In this document: positions 17,420 to 24,706 of the stretch, piece by piece
Numbering within the stretch: position 1 is the first letter of the stretch
How the letters are laid out: each line of letters begins with the position of its first letter
NCBI GenBank assembly: GCA_030685065.1
Contig: JAUXQH010000005.1
Coordinates: 1 to 41,077, forward strand
Origin: Pseudomonadota bacterium
Lineage (GTDB): Bacteria > Myxococcota_A > UBA796 > SXON01
Reading direction: 5' to 3'
DNA: 41,077 nucleotides
Position numbers and translations under genes: made by a program
Notes under the pieces: generated by a model
Databases searched by the model: none
What the model saw: the letters and a program-made list of their open reading frames with translations, nothing else
Told to the model about the DNA's origin: nothing

Positions 17420-18058
17420 ATGTCCCAATTCACGTCCGTCAACGAGAAGGTGGTGTCGGTGACGCTCGGCGGCGAGGAGGTCTACGCGCGCCAGGGGTCG
17501 ATGATCGCCTACACGGGTGACGTGAGCTTCGCGCGCTCCTTCCTCGGGAACGGCGGCGTCCAGAACATGGCGATGCGGGCGGCCACCAACGAGGGCATCG
17601 CGTTGATGACGGCGCGCGGCAAGGGCGAGGTCTTCTACGCGCACCGGGGGCGCCACGTGAAGGTGATCACGCTCCGGGGTGACATGCTCTGCGTCGAGAG
17701 CGACAGCATCCTCGCTTTTGACGCCCAGCTTCGAGCGGGCACCATGTTCCTCGGCGGGCAGGGGCTCAAGAGCCTGGTCGGCGGTGTGGCCACCGGTCAG
17801 GGGCTGTTCACCTCCACGTTCGAGGGCAACGGCGACGTGGCCATCCTCTCCGACGGGGACGCCATCGGCCTCGAAGTGAGCCCCGCGCGCCCGATCTTCG
17901 TCGACCCGCAGGCGTACCTGTGTCATTCGGGCCAGCTGACCTCGTCGATCGTCTCCGACGTGAATTGGAAGACGCTCATCGGCCAGGCCTCCGGGGAGAG
18001 CTACCAGATGAAGCTCTCCGGCACCGGCACCGTGTACATCCAAGCGAGCGAGAGGTAA
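17420..18058 (+). CDS. AIM24 family protein, copy 2
   Basis: This 212-aa protein is clearly paralogous to copy 1 along its length. Shared landmarks are VFYAHRGRHVKVITLRG against VFFANQAREITVIPLRG, ATGQGLFTSTFEGNGDVAI against the same block in copy 1, and the C-terminus GESYQMKLSGTGTVYIQ. No signal peptide or membrane segment is present. It begins 3 nt after the copy 1 stop. The function is unknown; a cytosolic beta-prism assembly is expected from the family fold. Confidence 0.88.
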   Translation: MSQFTSVNEKVVSVTLGGEEVYARQGSMIAYTGDVSFARSFLGNGGVQNMAMRAATNEGIALMTARGKGEVFYAHRGRHVKVITLRGDMLCVESDSILAFDAQLRAGTMFLGGQGLKSLVGGVATGQGLFTSTFEGNGDVAILSDGDAIGLEVSPARPIFVDPQAYLCHSGQLTSSIVSDVNWKTLIGQASGESYQMKLSGTGTVYIQASER

Positions 18059-18063
18059 CGACG

Positions 18064-18795
18064 ATGCGCTTCAACCAACAGAGCCTGCCGTCCGACGACA
18101 ACCTGAACCGCTTCGCGTTCTGCACCGACGTGAAGGGGGACATGGTCATCCGCCGCGGCAAGATGATCGCCTGCTACGGGCAGCTCCGCTTCGAGGCGCT
18201 CGGCTCGAGCGTGCTCGATCTGGGCGTGCGGCGCTCGTTCAACGCCCCCGCGTACGTGAATGACTTCATGGGCGTGACCGGGCAGGGCAAGCTGATCCTC
18301 GGGGACAACGGCAACGACATCGCCGCCTACCTCGTGGAGGACGCGACGTTCACCCTCAAGGCCGACCACGTGCTCGGTTTTCAGACCTCGCTCAAGTGTC
18401 AGGAGTCCACCCTCCCCGGCTACGTCACGCTCATCGGCAGCGGCCGCCTCATCGCGTCGTCCAACGGTCCTGTGGTGTTCATGGAGCCCCCCTGCCGCGT
18501 CGATGAGGACGCGATCCTCGGCTGGGCGGACCTCCCGAGCCCGTCGTATCGCTACGACTACGCGTACGTGCAGGGCATCCTCGGCGCCGTCGGCGCGATG
18601 GCGGGGATGACACGTTCGGGCGAGGAGCGTCAGCTCGACTTCATCGGCAAGGGCACCGTGCTCGTCCAGTCCTCCGAGGAGGGCCTCGCCGGGCGCTCCG
18701 GTCTCGCGTCGGTCATCGCCCAGATCTCCGGGCTCCATCAGAACGAGCTCGCGCAGCTCTCGCAGGCGATCGCGGGGCGGATGACGCGGCGGTGA
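18064..18795 (+). CDS. AIM24 family protein, copy 3 (divergent)
   Basis: This 243-aa protein is a more distant AIM24 relative. It keeps GKMIACYGQLRFE near the start and GEERQLDFIGKGTVLVQ near the end, in register with the other two copies. It has an extra helical tail after residue about 210 that ends SQAIAGRMTRR. It contains four cysteines, unlike copy 1. The ATG at 18064 lies 5 nt after the copy 2 stop and was preferred over upstream in-frame codons inside copy 2. It is the last gene of the three-gene run; the hairpin array follows after 30 nt. Confidence 0.82.
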   Translation: MRFNQQSLPSDDNLNRFAFCTDVKGDMVIRRGKMIACYGQLRFEALGSSVLDLGVRRSFNAPAYVNDFMGVTGQGKLILGDNGNDIAAYLVEDATFTLKADHVLGFQTSLKCQESTLPGYVTLIGSGRLIASSNGPVVFMEPPCRVDEDAILGWADLPSPSYRYDYAYVQGILGAVGAMAGMTRSGEERQLDFIGKGTVLVQSSEEGLAGRSGLASVIAQISGLHQNELAQLSQAIAGRMTRR

Positions 18796-18825
18796 GGGGC
18801 GTGCTCACGACGGCGTAGGGCGGCC

Positions 18826-18920
18826 CGGCGCTGCGCGCCGTCGGCTGTCCTCCGCGCTCGGCCTCCGGCCTCGGTCGCCCCTGTCGGGGCGGACCGGCCG
18901 CTGCGCGGCCGCGCTGCGGC
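18826..18920. repeat. array of five short GC-rich hairpins
   Basis: Within 95 nt of non-coding DNA there are consecutive perfect hairpins: 18826-18840 (CGGCG/CGCCG, loop CTGCG), 18860-18870 (GGCC/GGCC, loop TCC), 18877-18890 (GCCCC/GGGGC, loop TGTC), 18896-18910 (GGCCG/CGGCC, loop CTGCG again) and 18908-18920 (GCCGC/GCGGC, loop GCT). The whole gap 18796-19022 has no gene. It lies between the convergent ends of the AIM24 operon and the DNA methylase, so it may end transcription from both sides or be a dispersed palindromic element. Confidence 0.5.
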
Positions 18921-19022
18921 CCGCCTGCCGCGCCCCCCTCACGGCCCCGCCGCAGCGCCAAACCCCCATCGCCCGCGGTCGGCGCCGTCCGCGGCGCCGG
19001 GCACCGCGGGCGCACGCTCCGC

Positions 19023-20075
19023 TCAACCCAAGCCCAACTCCCGCACCCGCCCCACCGCCGCGGCATCCGCGCTCACGACATAGAGCAGCTCGGTGTTCCG
19101 GAGATGACTCACCGCGCCGACGCGCTGCCCCTGCGGGTTGTGGATGCCGATCTGGGCGCCGACGTAGCGCTTGTAGTCGTGGGTGAGCACCGCGACCTCT
19201 CCCCGGTGGGCGAGCATCGCCTCGATGTCGGCGCGGGACAGGTACCCCTCGTCGCTGAACGACACGACCAGGTGGGGGGCGCGGACGCCGCGGATCACCC
19301 GCTCCAGCGCATCGCGGGCGTTGGGCTTGGAGTTGAAGGCGCTCCCGCGAGTCTTCACGTCGATCCGCTTGCAGGCGGTGCCGTACACCTCGGGGGCGTC
19401 CCACAGGGTGAGCGTCTCCCAGACGTGGTAGTTGCCGATGTACTTGTGTTGGTTGTAGGGCGGGTCGATGTAGCAGATGTCGCCCTCCAACCTGGCCACG
19501 GCGTCGAGCGCGTCGAGCTGCCAGGCCTCGCCACCACCCAAGTCGGAGCGCGGCAGCAGCTCGGGGACCCGGAGCGCGAGCTCCTTGTGGGCGCGTGACG
19601 CCCAGCCCTTGAGGTAGGCCATCTGCACGCCGGTGGTGGAGTCCACGCGGTCGGCGGCCTCCATCAGCGCCACGATCAGCACGGCCTCGAGCACCGGGTC
19701 GAGCCCCTTCCGGGCGATGCCGTCGCGGATCGCGTCGACCCGCGCGCCGTTCTTCGGGTGCAGGAACCGGCTCTGCTCGCAGAAGGTGGCGGTGAAGTAG
19801 CCGGGGGCGCCGGGGAGGGCGTCCAACTCGGCGACGAGGCGCGCGGCATCGGCCCCGTGGCGCTCGAGGTCGGCGGCGACGTAGCAGGTGGCCAGCGCGT
19901 GGGCGTAGGTGTTGTGGTCGTTGGCGAGCACGCGGTATCCGGCGCGCTTGAGCGCGTGCCCCACGCGCGAGGTGCCCGAGAACAGGTCGATCACCGTGCC
20001 GGTGGGCGCGAGCGCCTCCACCACGCGGCGGATGGTGGGCAGCAGGAGACGCTTGCTGCCGAGGTACTTGATCAC
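19023..20075 (-). CDS. D12-class adenine DNA methyltransferase (orphan)
   Basis: This 350-aa protein matches the D12 (Dam-like) N6-adenine methyltransferase family. It has the N-terminal KYLGSKR block, the SAM-binding motif DLFSGTSRVG (residues 30-39) and the catalytic DPPY (residues 204-207, in CYIDPPYNQHKY). A SFSDEGYL strand sits in the C-terminal half. The GTG at 20075 is the natural family start; longer readings into the divergent gene are shadow. TAACAG lies exactly 7 nt before this GTG, with no Shine-Dalgarno. No restriction endonuclease is next to it, so it is probably a solitary regulatory or phage-type methylase. The recognition sequence cannot be told. Confidence 0.9.
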   Translation of the reverse strand: MIKYLGSKRLLLPTIRRVVEALAPTGTVIDLFSGTSRVGHALKRAGYRVLANDHNTYAHALATCYVAADLERHGADAARLVAELDALPGAPGYFTATFCEQSRFLHPKNGARVDAIRDGIARKGLDPVLEAVLIVALMEAADRVDSTTGVQMAYLKGWASRAHKELALRVPELLPRSDLGGGEAWQLDALDAVARLEGDICYIDPPYNQHKYIGNYHVWETLTLWDAPEVYGTACKRIDVKTRGSAFNSKPNARDALERVIRGVRAPHLVVSFSDEGYLSRADIEAMLAHRGEVAVLTHDYKRYVGAQIGIHNPQGQRVGAVSHLRNTELLYVVSADAAAVGRVRELGLG

Positions 20076-20120
20076 GACGGGGCTGTTAGTCCGACGGGCC
20101 CCCCAACGAAGGAGTTCGCG

Positions 20121-20525
20121 ATGAAGTTCTGGGTCCCCGCCGGGGTCGCGTTCCTCGTCGCGGGCGTGCTCGAGCTCCTGTTCCTGGCGTTGTCGGTGCT
20201 CGGAACGCTGCTCGGCGGCGTGATGACGATCGGCACGCTCGCGGGGGAGATGCGGAACGAAGCCGCCCTGCTCGGGCCGGTCGTGCTGCTGTTCTACGGG
20301 CTCTGGCTCGGAGTCACCGCGATCGCGACGCCGGTGCACATCGTCGCGGGCGTGTCCATCGTGATGGGGCGGCGCAACCGGAAGCTCTTGTGGGCGGCCA
20401 CCATCGTGTCCCTGCTGCCGGTGATGACGGTGTACTGCGCGCCCACGTCGTTGATCGCCGGCGTGCTCGGCTTGCTGGCCGCCATCTTGACGATCCCGCC
20501 CCCGCCGGAGTCGCCCGCCCCGTGA
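20121..20525 (+). CDS. small four-helix membrane protein
   Basis: This 134-aa protein has about four hydrophobic segments (near residues 3-25, 28-42, 50-70 and 85-125) and a short Pro-rich cytoplasmic tail. A strong Shine-Dalgarno (AAGGAG, 20109-20114) precedes the ATG by 6 nt. No family is recognised; it resembles the short uncharacterised membrane proteins common in this kind of genome. It diverges from the methylase with 45 nt between starts and lies 32 nt before the SGNH gene start. Confidence 0.75.
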   Translation: MKFWVPAGVAFLVAGVLELLFLALSVLGTLLGGVMTIGTLAGEMRNEAALLGPVVLLFYGLWLGVTAIATPVHIVAGVSIVMGRRNRKLLWAATIVSLLPVMTVYCAPTSLIAGVLGLLAAILTIPPPPESPAP

Positions 20526-20544
20526 TCCCTGGCGCCCACCCTGC

Positions 20545-20550
20545 TACAGT
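20545..20550 (+). promoter_or_regulatory. -10-like TACAGT before a leaderless start
   Basis: TACAGT ends 7 nt before the GTG of the SGNH gene, so a transcript would begin at or next to the start codon. No Shine-Dalgarno is present. No clear -35 is visible at 16-18 nt upstream. The same spacing recurs before other genes in this window. Confidence 0.4.
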
Positions 20551-20557
20551 GCGCCCC

Positions 20558-23185
20558 GTGTCGGCCGAACAAGCACTCCAGCCGCCTGTGATCACGCCGT
20601 CCGTGCGTCCGGGCGTCGTCGCGATCGCGCTGGCGATCCTTCTCCCGCTCGCGACGCTCGCCATCCCTCTCGCGTGGTGGGCCCGCCCGGATCCGGAGGC
20701 GTCGCTCGCGCCTGTCGCCGCCGGGATGGAGAAGAGCCTCGCGAACGACCCCGAAGTCGTGCTGCTCGGCGCGTCCAAGGTCTACACGGACCTCGACCAG
20801 GCCGCGCTCGCGGGGGCCCTCGCGTCCTCGCCCGACGAGGTCAAGCCGCTCAACCTCTCGGGTACGACGGCGCCGGTGTGGTACGCCGTGCTCAAGAACC
20901 GGGTGTACGGCACCGGCAAGAAGCCGAAGCTGATCCTCGTCTACTCCACGTTCGACTGGGCGCTCGCGGCGCGCCCCTCCGGGGAGACCGAGCGCGCGGT
21001 GCTGCTCGCCCAGATGGGCTCCGACGAGGAGGTGCTGCGGCGAAAGTCGCTGGGCGCGGGGGCCGGCGGAGCGATGTGGGATCGCGTGCGGCGCCGCCGG
21101 ACCGAGTCCCACGCCGCGATGATGGGCTTGGTGCGCGACGCCGCGGTCGGCTTCACGCTTGCCACTCCCGGAGCGGCTCCAGCAGGGGAGGGCCGCGTGG
21201 CCGCAGGCGCCGCGTTGGCCGCGCCCGCGCTGGACGCGCTGTTCGGCATGGAGGCCGGGCTCGATCTGTCGGCCGCCAACCGCGCGATCCCGATCGTGGA
21301 GGAGGCCCGCAAGCAGGCGGCCGCGTCCACGCGCCTCGAGGACACCCTGCTCCCCGACTTTCTCGAGATGGCGGCGGCGCACGACGCGAAGATCGTGTTC
21401 ATCCACGCGCCGGTGCGCCTCTCCTCGGAGTTCGGCTTCCAGGTCGAACCGCAGCTCATGCGGGACGCCGTGCAGGCCATCAACGACGCGGGCGCCGGCT
21501 ACGTCGACCTTCGCGAGCTCCGCCTCGGGGATGCCGCCTTCGGCGACGCCGCGCACCTCAACCGCGTCGGCCGGGACACGCTCACGCGCGCGCTGATCGA
21601 GCGGCTCCTGGCCATGGGGGTCGGCGGGGACGGGCCGATCGCCGCGGCCAGGCTCCCCGTGGTCACGACGCCCCCGCGGGTTGCCCGCGTCGGCACGCCG
21701 CCGGTGTTCCCCGCCGTCGTACCGAAGCGGGGCCCGCGTGCGTGCGGCTGGGAGGCGCCCATCCCCGAGCTCCGCCCGATCAACGACTTCGCGCTCCAGG
21801 CGGCCGGGCTCGGGATGGTCTCGCCGCTCGTGCTGCTCGAAGACGGCGTCCCGATGAAGGCGCACGCCACTCGCGACGAGTTCGACGACGCGTGCACCGG
21901 CGCGTTCCTCCACCAGGAGCGCGGCGCGAAGTTCTCGCCCACCGGCTCCGATCCGGCGGCCGCCTCCGCGCGCACGTACACCTTCGCGCTCTCCCCCGAC
22001 GCGCCGATGCGCACGGAGCAGGGCTTCGAGGCGTGGTGGGTGTACCCGGGGACCAGCCTCACGTTCGATTTCGACGCGGCGGAGGAGCCGGCCGCGGACC
22101 GCCGCATCGTCGTCGATGCCGTCGTGTTCGGCGCCGGCACGGGCGCCGCCACCGCGCGCGTCGGGGACGGCCCGGAGGTCCCGCTCGCCGGGGTTGGTCT
22201 CCACCGCACCGCCACCCTCGTCTCCCCGACCCCCGCCGGCTCCCCGCCGTCGGGGCCCTGGCGCCTCACGATCTCGGCCCCGGCGGACGGCGGGTGGGTG
22301 CTCCTCCGCCGCGTCGTCTACGGCACGGCCGAGGATCCACGCTTCGTCGTGGGCGCCCCGGGCGGCAGCAGCGTCGGCATCGTGACGGCGGACGTGGCCT
22401 ACGCGGCCCCCCCCCAACCCCTGGGCCCCCTCGGCGTCGCCACCCCCGGCGCGGGCGGCACCGCGACCTACGATCTGGGCGCGATGGGCGTGCCCGACAC
22501 CCGCGCGCTCTGGCAGCTCGCGAGCGTCTCGGGCTGCTCGCCGGTGCGCGTCCTCGAAGACGGCACGCCGCTTCCTTCCCCCGTCGTGCGCGCGGAGGAG
22601 GTGACGAAGGGCCCCGGCCGCTTCGCGCAGGTCGGCACGCTGCTGACCGTGACCGGGAGCGACGCGACGGCCCCCGGCGCGAACGGGCGCGCCTACACCG
22701 CGCGGCTCGACGAGTCGCGGCGCTGCCGCGGGCTCCGCTGGCTCTACCCGGGGGACACCGCCACGTTCACCGTCAAGCCCGCCTCCCTCTCCCCGCTCCT
22801 CGCGGACGCGACCCGCGTCGAGATCGGCGGAGCGGCGATCGTCGCTTCGAACGCGCCCCCTGCCGCCACCGTCGGCGCCTCCATGGGGAGCGTGGGCGCC
22901 ACCGGCGGGACCGAGCCGGGGAGCGGCCCCCAGGGCACCCTGCGCATCCACGTCGGCGACACCGTGTACCTCGACGCCCGCTTTCCCCTCGCGGACCTCG
23001 CGACCACGCCCCCGGCGTGGACCATCGATCCGCCGCTCCCGCGCGGAACCGAGCCGATCGTCCTCGAGCTCGCGATCCCGCCGGACGCGCCCTACACGCT
23101 GTTCACCAGCCTCGCGCTGTCGGAGCCGGGCGTGATCCCGTTCTCGTCGTCCGTTCCCGCACCGACACCGGAGCCGGCGCCATGA
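20558..23185 (+). CDS. SGNH-type acyltransferase partner with duplicated C-terminus
   Basis: 875 aa. One N-terminal membrane helix (about residues 17-39) is followed by an SGNH-like periplasmic domain to residue about 355. The nucleophile block is VVLLGASK (Ser73) and the catalytic pair is D330-xx-H333 in FGDAAHLNRVG. The remaining 500 residues are beta-rich and contain two related segments. Residues 421-506 have LLEDGVP, PTGSD, ARTYTF and WWVYPGTSLTF. Residues 661-740 have VLEDGTP, VTGSD, GRAYTA and RWLYPGDTATF. The stop overlaps the MBOAT start (ATGA), matching known SGNH-MBOAT pairs such as AlgX/AlgJ-AlgI that O-acetylate exported polysaccharide. The substrate here is unknown. GTG 20558 was chosen from its -10-like context; GTG 20549 is the alternative. 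Confidence 0.8.
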   Translation: MSAEQALQPPVITPSVRPGVVAIALAILLPLATLAIPLAWWARPDPEASLAPVAAGMEKSLANDPEVVLLGASKVYTDLDQAALAGALASSPDEVKPLNLSGTTAPVWYAVLKNRVYGTGKKPKLILVYSTFDWALAARPSGETERAVLLAQMGSDEEVLRRKSLGAGAGGAMWDRVRRRRTESHAAMMGLVRDAAVGFTLATPGAAPAGEGRVAAGAALAAPALDALFGMEAGLDLSAANRAIPIVEEARKQAAASTRLEDTLLPDFLEMAAAHDAKIVFIHAPVRLSSEFGFQVEPQLMRDAVQAINDAGAGYVDLRELRLGDAAFGDAAHLNRVGRDTLTRALIERLLAMGVGGDGPIAAARLPVVTTPPRVARVGTPPVFPAVVPKRGPRACGWEAPIPELRPINDFALQAAGLGMVSPLVLLEDGVPMKAHATRDEFDDACTGAFLHQERGAKFSPTGSDPAAASARTYTFALSPDAPMRTEQGFEAWWVYPGTSLTFDFDAAEEPAADRRIVVDAVVFGAGTGAATARVGDGPEVPLAGVGLHRTATLVSPTPAGSPPSGPWRLTISAPADGGWVLLRRVVYGTAEDPRFVVGAPGGSSVGIVTADVAYAAPPQPLGPLGVATPGAGGTATYDLGAMGVPDTRALWQLASVSGCSPVRVLEDGTPLPSPVVRAEEVTKGPGRFAQVGTLLTVTGSDATAPGANGRAYTARLDESRRCRGLRWLYPGDTATFTVKPASLSPLLADATRVEIGGAAIVASNAPPAATVGASMGSVGATGGTEPGSGPQGTLRIHVGDTVYLDARFPLADLATTPPAWTIDPPLPRGTEPIVLELAIPPDAPYTLFTSLALSEPGVIPFSSSVPAPTPEPAP

Positions 23186-24591
23186 ACTTCGTCCAGACCG
23201 AGTTCCTCTGGTTCTTCGGCATCGTGTTCACGGTGTACTGGGCGCTCCCCCGGCGCACCTGGCAGAACGTGCTGCTCACCGTCGCGAGCGCCGTCTTCTA
23301 CGGGTGGGTCCACCCCTGGTTCCTCGTCCTCCTCTACGTCTCCGCCGTCATCGACTACCTCGGCGGGCTGGGGATGGTCCGCTTCCCGGACCACAAGAAG
23401 CTCGTGCTCGGGATCACGCTCGGGAGCAACCTCACGCTCCTCGGGTACTACAAGTACTTCGACTTCTTCGTCGAGAACGCCGCCGTCGCCCTCTCCGCGC
23501 TCGGCGTCGATAATTCGCTCACTCCGCTCGGGATCTTCCTCCCCGCGGGCATCAGCTTCTACACGTTCCAGTCGATGGCCTACTCGATCGACGTGTACCG
23601 CGGCGAGCTCAAACCGCGGAAGAACCTCCTCGACTACCTCCTCGCCGTGAGCCTCTTCTGCCACCTCGTGGCGGGGCCGGTGCAGCGGGCGAGCAACCTG
23701 CTCCAGCAGGCGGAGACCCCCCGCGTCTTTTCCTGGGACATGATCCGGTCGGGGTTCGCCCTCGCGATGTGGGGCGCGGCCACCAAGATCGTCGTGGCGG
23801 ACACGCTCTCGCCCTACGTCGACAAGATCTACGCCCTGCCCAGCCCCTCGACTCCGCTCCTGGCCGCGGGGACGCTCGCGTTCGCGGTGCAGATCCTCGC
23901 GGACTTCGCGGGCTACTCGAACATCGCCCGCGGCACCGCGCGCATGCTCGGGTTCGAGCTCATGGTCAACTTCGACGCCCCGTACCTCGCGAAGAACCCG
24001 AGCGAGTTCTGGCGGCGCTGGCACATCAGCTTCAGCACCTGGATCCGCGACTACGTGTACATCCCGCTCGGCGGCTCCCGGGGAACGTTCGCCCGCGTGC
24101 AGGCCAACACCGTCGCGGCGATGGTGGTGTCGGGCATCTGGCACGGGGCGAGCTGGAACTTCGCGCTCTGGGGGCTCTACCACGGCCTCCTCCTGGTCGG
24201 ATACCGGCTGGTCACGCCGCGGATTCCGGGGAGTTGGAAGCAGGTTCCGGGGGCCGGCGCCATCGCCGTGGCGATCATGTTCGGGTTCACGCTGTTCGGG
24301 TGGTTCCTCTTCCGGGCGCTCGAGCTCCATCGGATCGCGACCGTGCTCGCCCAGGACCCGTTCGCGTTCCCTGCGGATCAGCAGATCGCGACGGTGGTCG
24401 TGGTCGCGGTGACGCTGGCGTGCGCGACCCCGCTGGTCCTCGCGAACGTCCTTCAGCGCCGCGTGGTGCCCGCGCTCGCGCGCTCCCAGTGGTGGCTGCC
24501 GGTGCAGACCACCGCGTGGGCGGCCTTCGCGCTCGCCATGTTCACGTTCGTGCGGATGTCGGCGGCCGACTTCATCTACTTCGCGTTCTAG
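23182..24591 (+). CDS. MBOAT O-acyltransferase (AlgI-like)
   Basis: This 469-aa polytopic membrane protein belongs to the MBOAT family. Landmarks are LPAGISFYTFQSM (residues 120-132), FWRRWHISFSTWIRDYVYIPLGG (277-298, described here by its ends F277 and G298) and the catalytic His321 in WHGASWNF. AlgI/DltB/PatA-type enzymes pass an acyl group from a cytoplasmic donor across the inner membrane to a periplasmic SGNH partner, which is encoded just upstream with a 4-nt overlap. No alginate or peptidoglycan-specific gene lies nearby, so the acceptor glycan is not known. Confidence 0.95.
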   Translation: MNFVQTEFLWFFGIVFTVYWALPRRTWQNVLLTVASAVFYGWVHPWFLVLLYVSAVIDYLGGLGMVRFPDHKKLVLGITLGSNLTLLGYYKYFDFFVENAAVALSALGVDNSLTPLGIFLPAGISFYTFQSMAYSIDVYRGELKPRKNLLDYLLAVSLFCHLVAGPVQRASNLLQQAETPRVFSWDMIRSGFALAMWGAATKIVVADTLSPYVDKIYALPSPSTPLLAAGTLAFAVQILADFAGYSNIARGTARMLGFELMVNFDAPYLAKNPSEFWRRWHISFSTWIRDYVYIPLGGSRGTFARVQANTVAAMVVSGIWHGASWNFALWGLYHGLLLVGYRLVTPRIPGSWKQVPGAGAIAVAIMFGFTLFGWFLFRALELHRIATVLAQDPFAFPADQQIATVVVVAVTLACATPLVLANVLQRRVVPALARSQWWLPVQTTAWAAFALAMFTFVRMSAADFIYFAF

Positions 24592-24670
24592 CTCCGTCGG
24601 GAGCGAGCGCGGGGGGAGGGGAGCGCGGTGCCTGCGCGGGGCCCGAGGCGCGCCGGTGGGAGGGTCCGGC

Positions 24671-24699
24671 TTGCGGCGGGGGGCGGTGTCACCTAAAGT
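24671..24699 (+). promoter_or_regulatory. promoter TTGCGG-N17-TAAAGT
   Basis: A -35-like TTGCGG (24671-24676) and -10-like TAAAGT (24694-24699) are separated by exactly 17 nt. The -10 ends 7 nt before the GTG start at 24707, and no Shine-Dalgarno lies between, so a leaderless transcript is expected. This is the best-supported promoter in the window. Confidence 0.55.
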
Positions 24700-24706
24700 C
24701 ACGCCC

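Noticed and set aside
19023..20525. Restriction-modification system around the DNA methylase
   Set aside because: Neighbours are an AIM24 operon, a hairpin gap and a small membrane protein; no endonuclease or specificity subunit is present.
20483..20550. TTGACG at 20487-20492 as a -35 for the SGNH gene
   Set aside because: It lies 52 nt before TACAGT, far beyond a workable 15-19 nt spacer, and is inside the preceding coding region.
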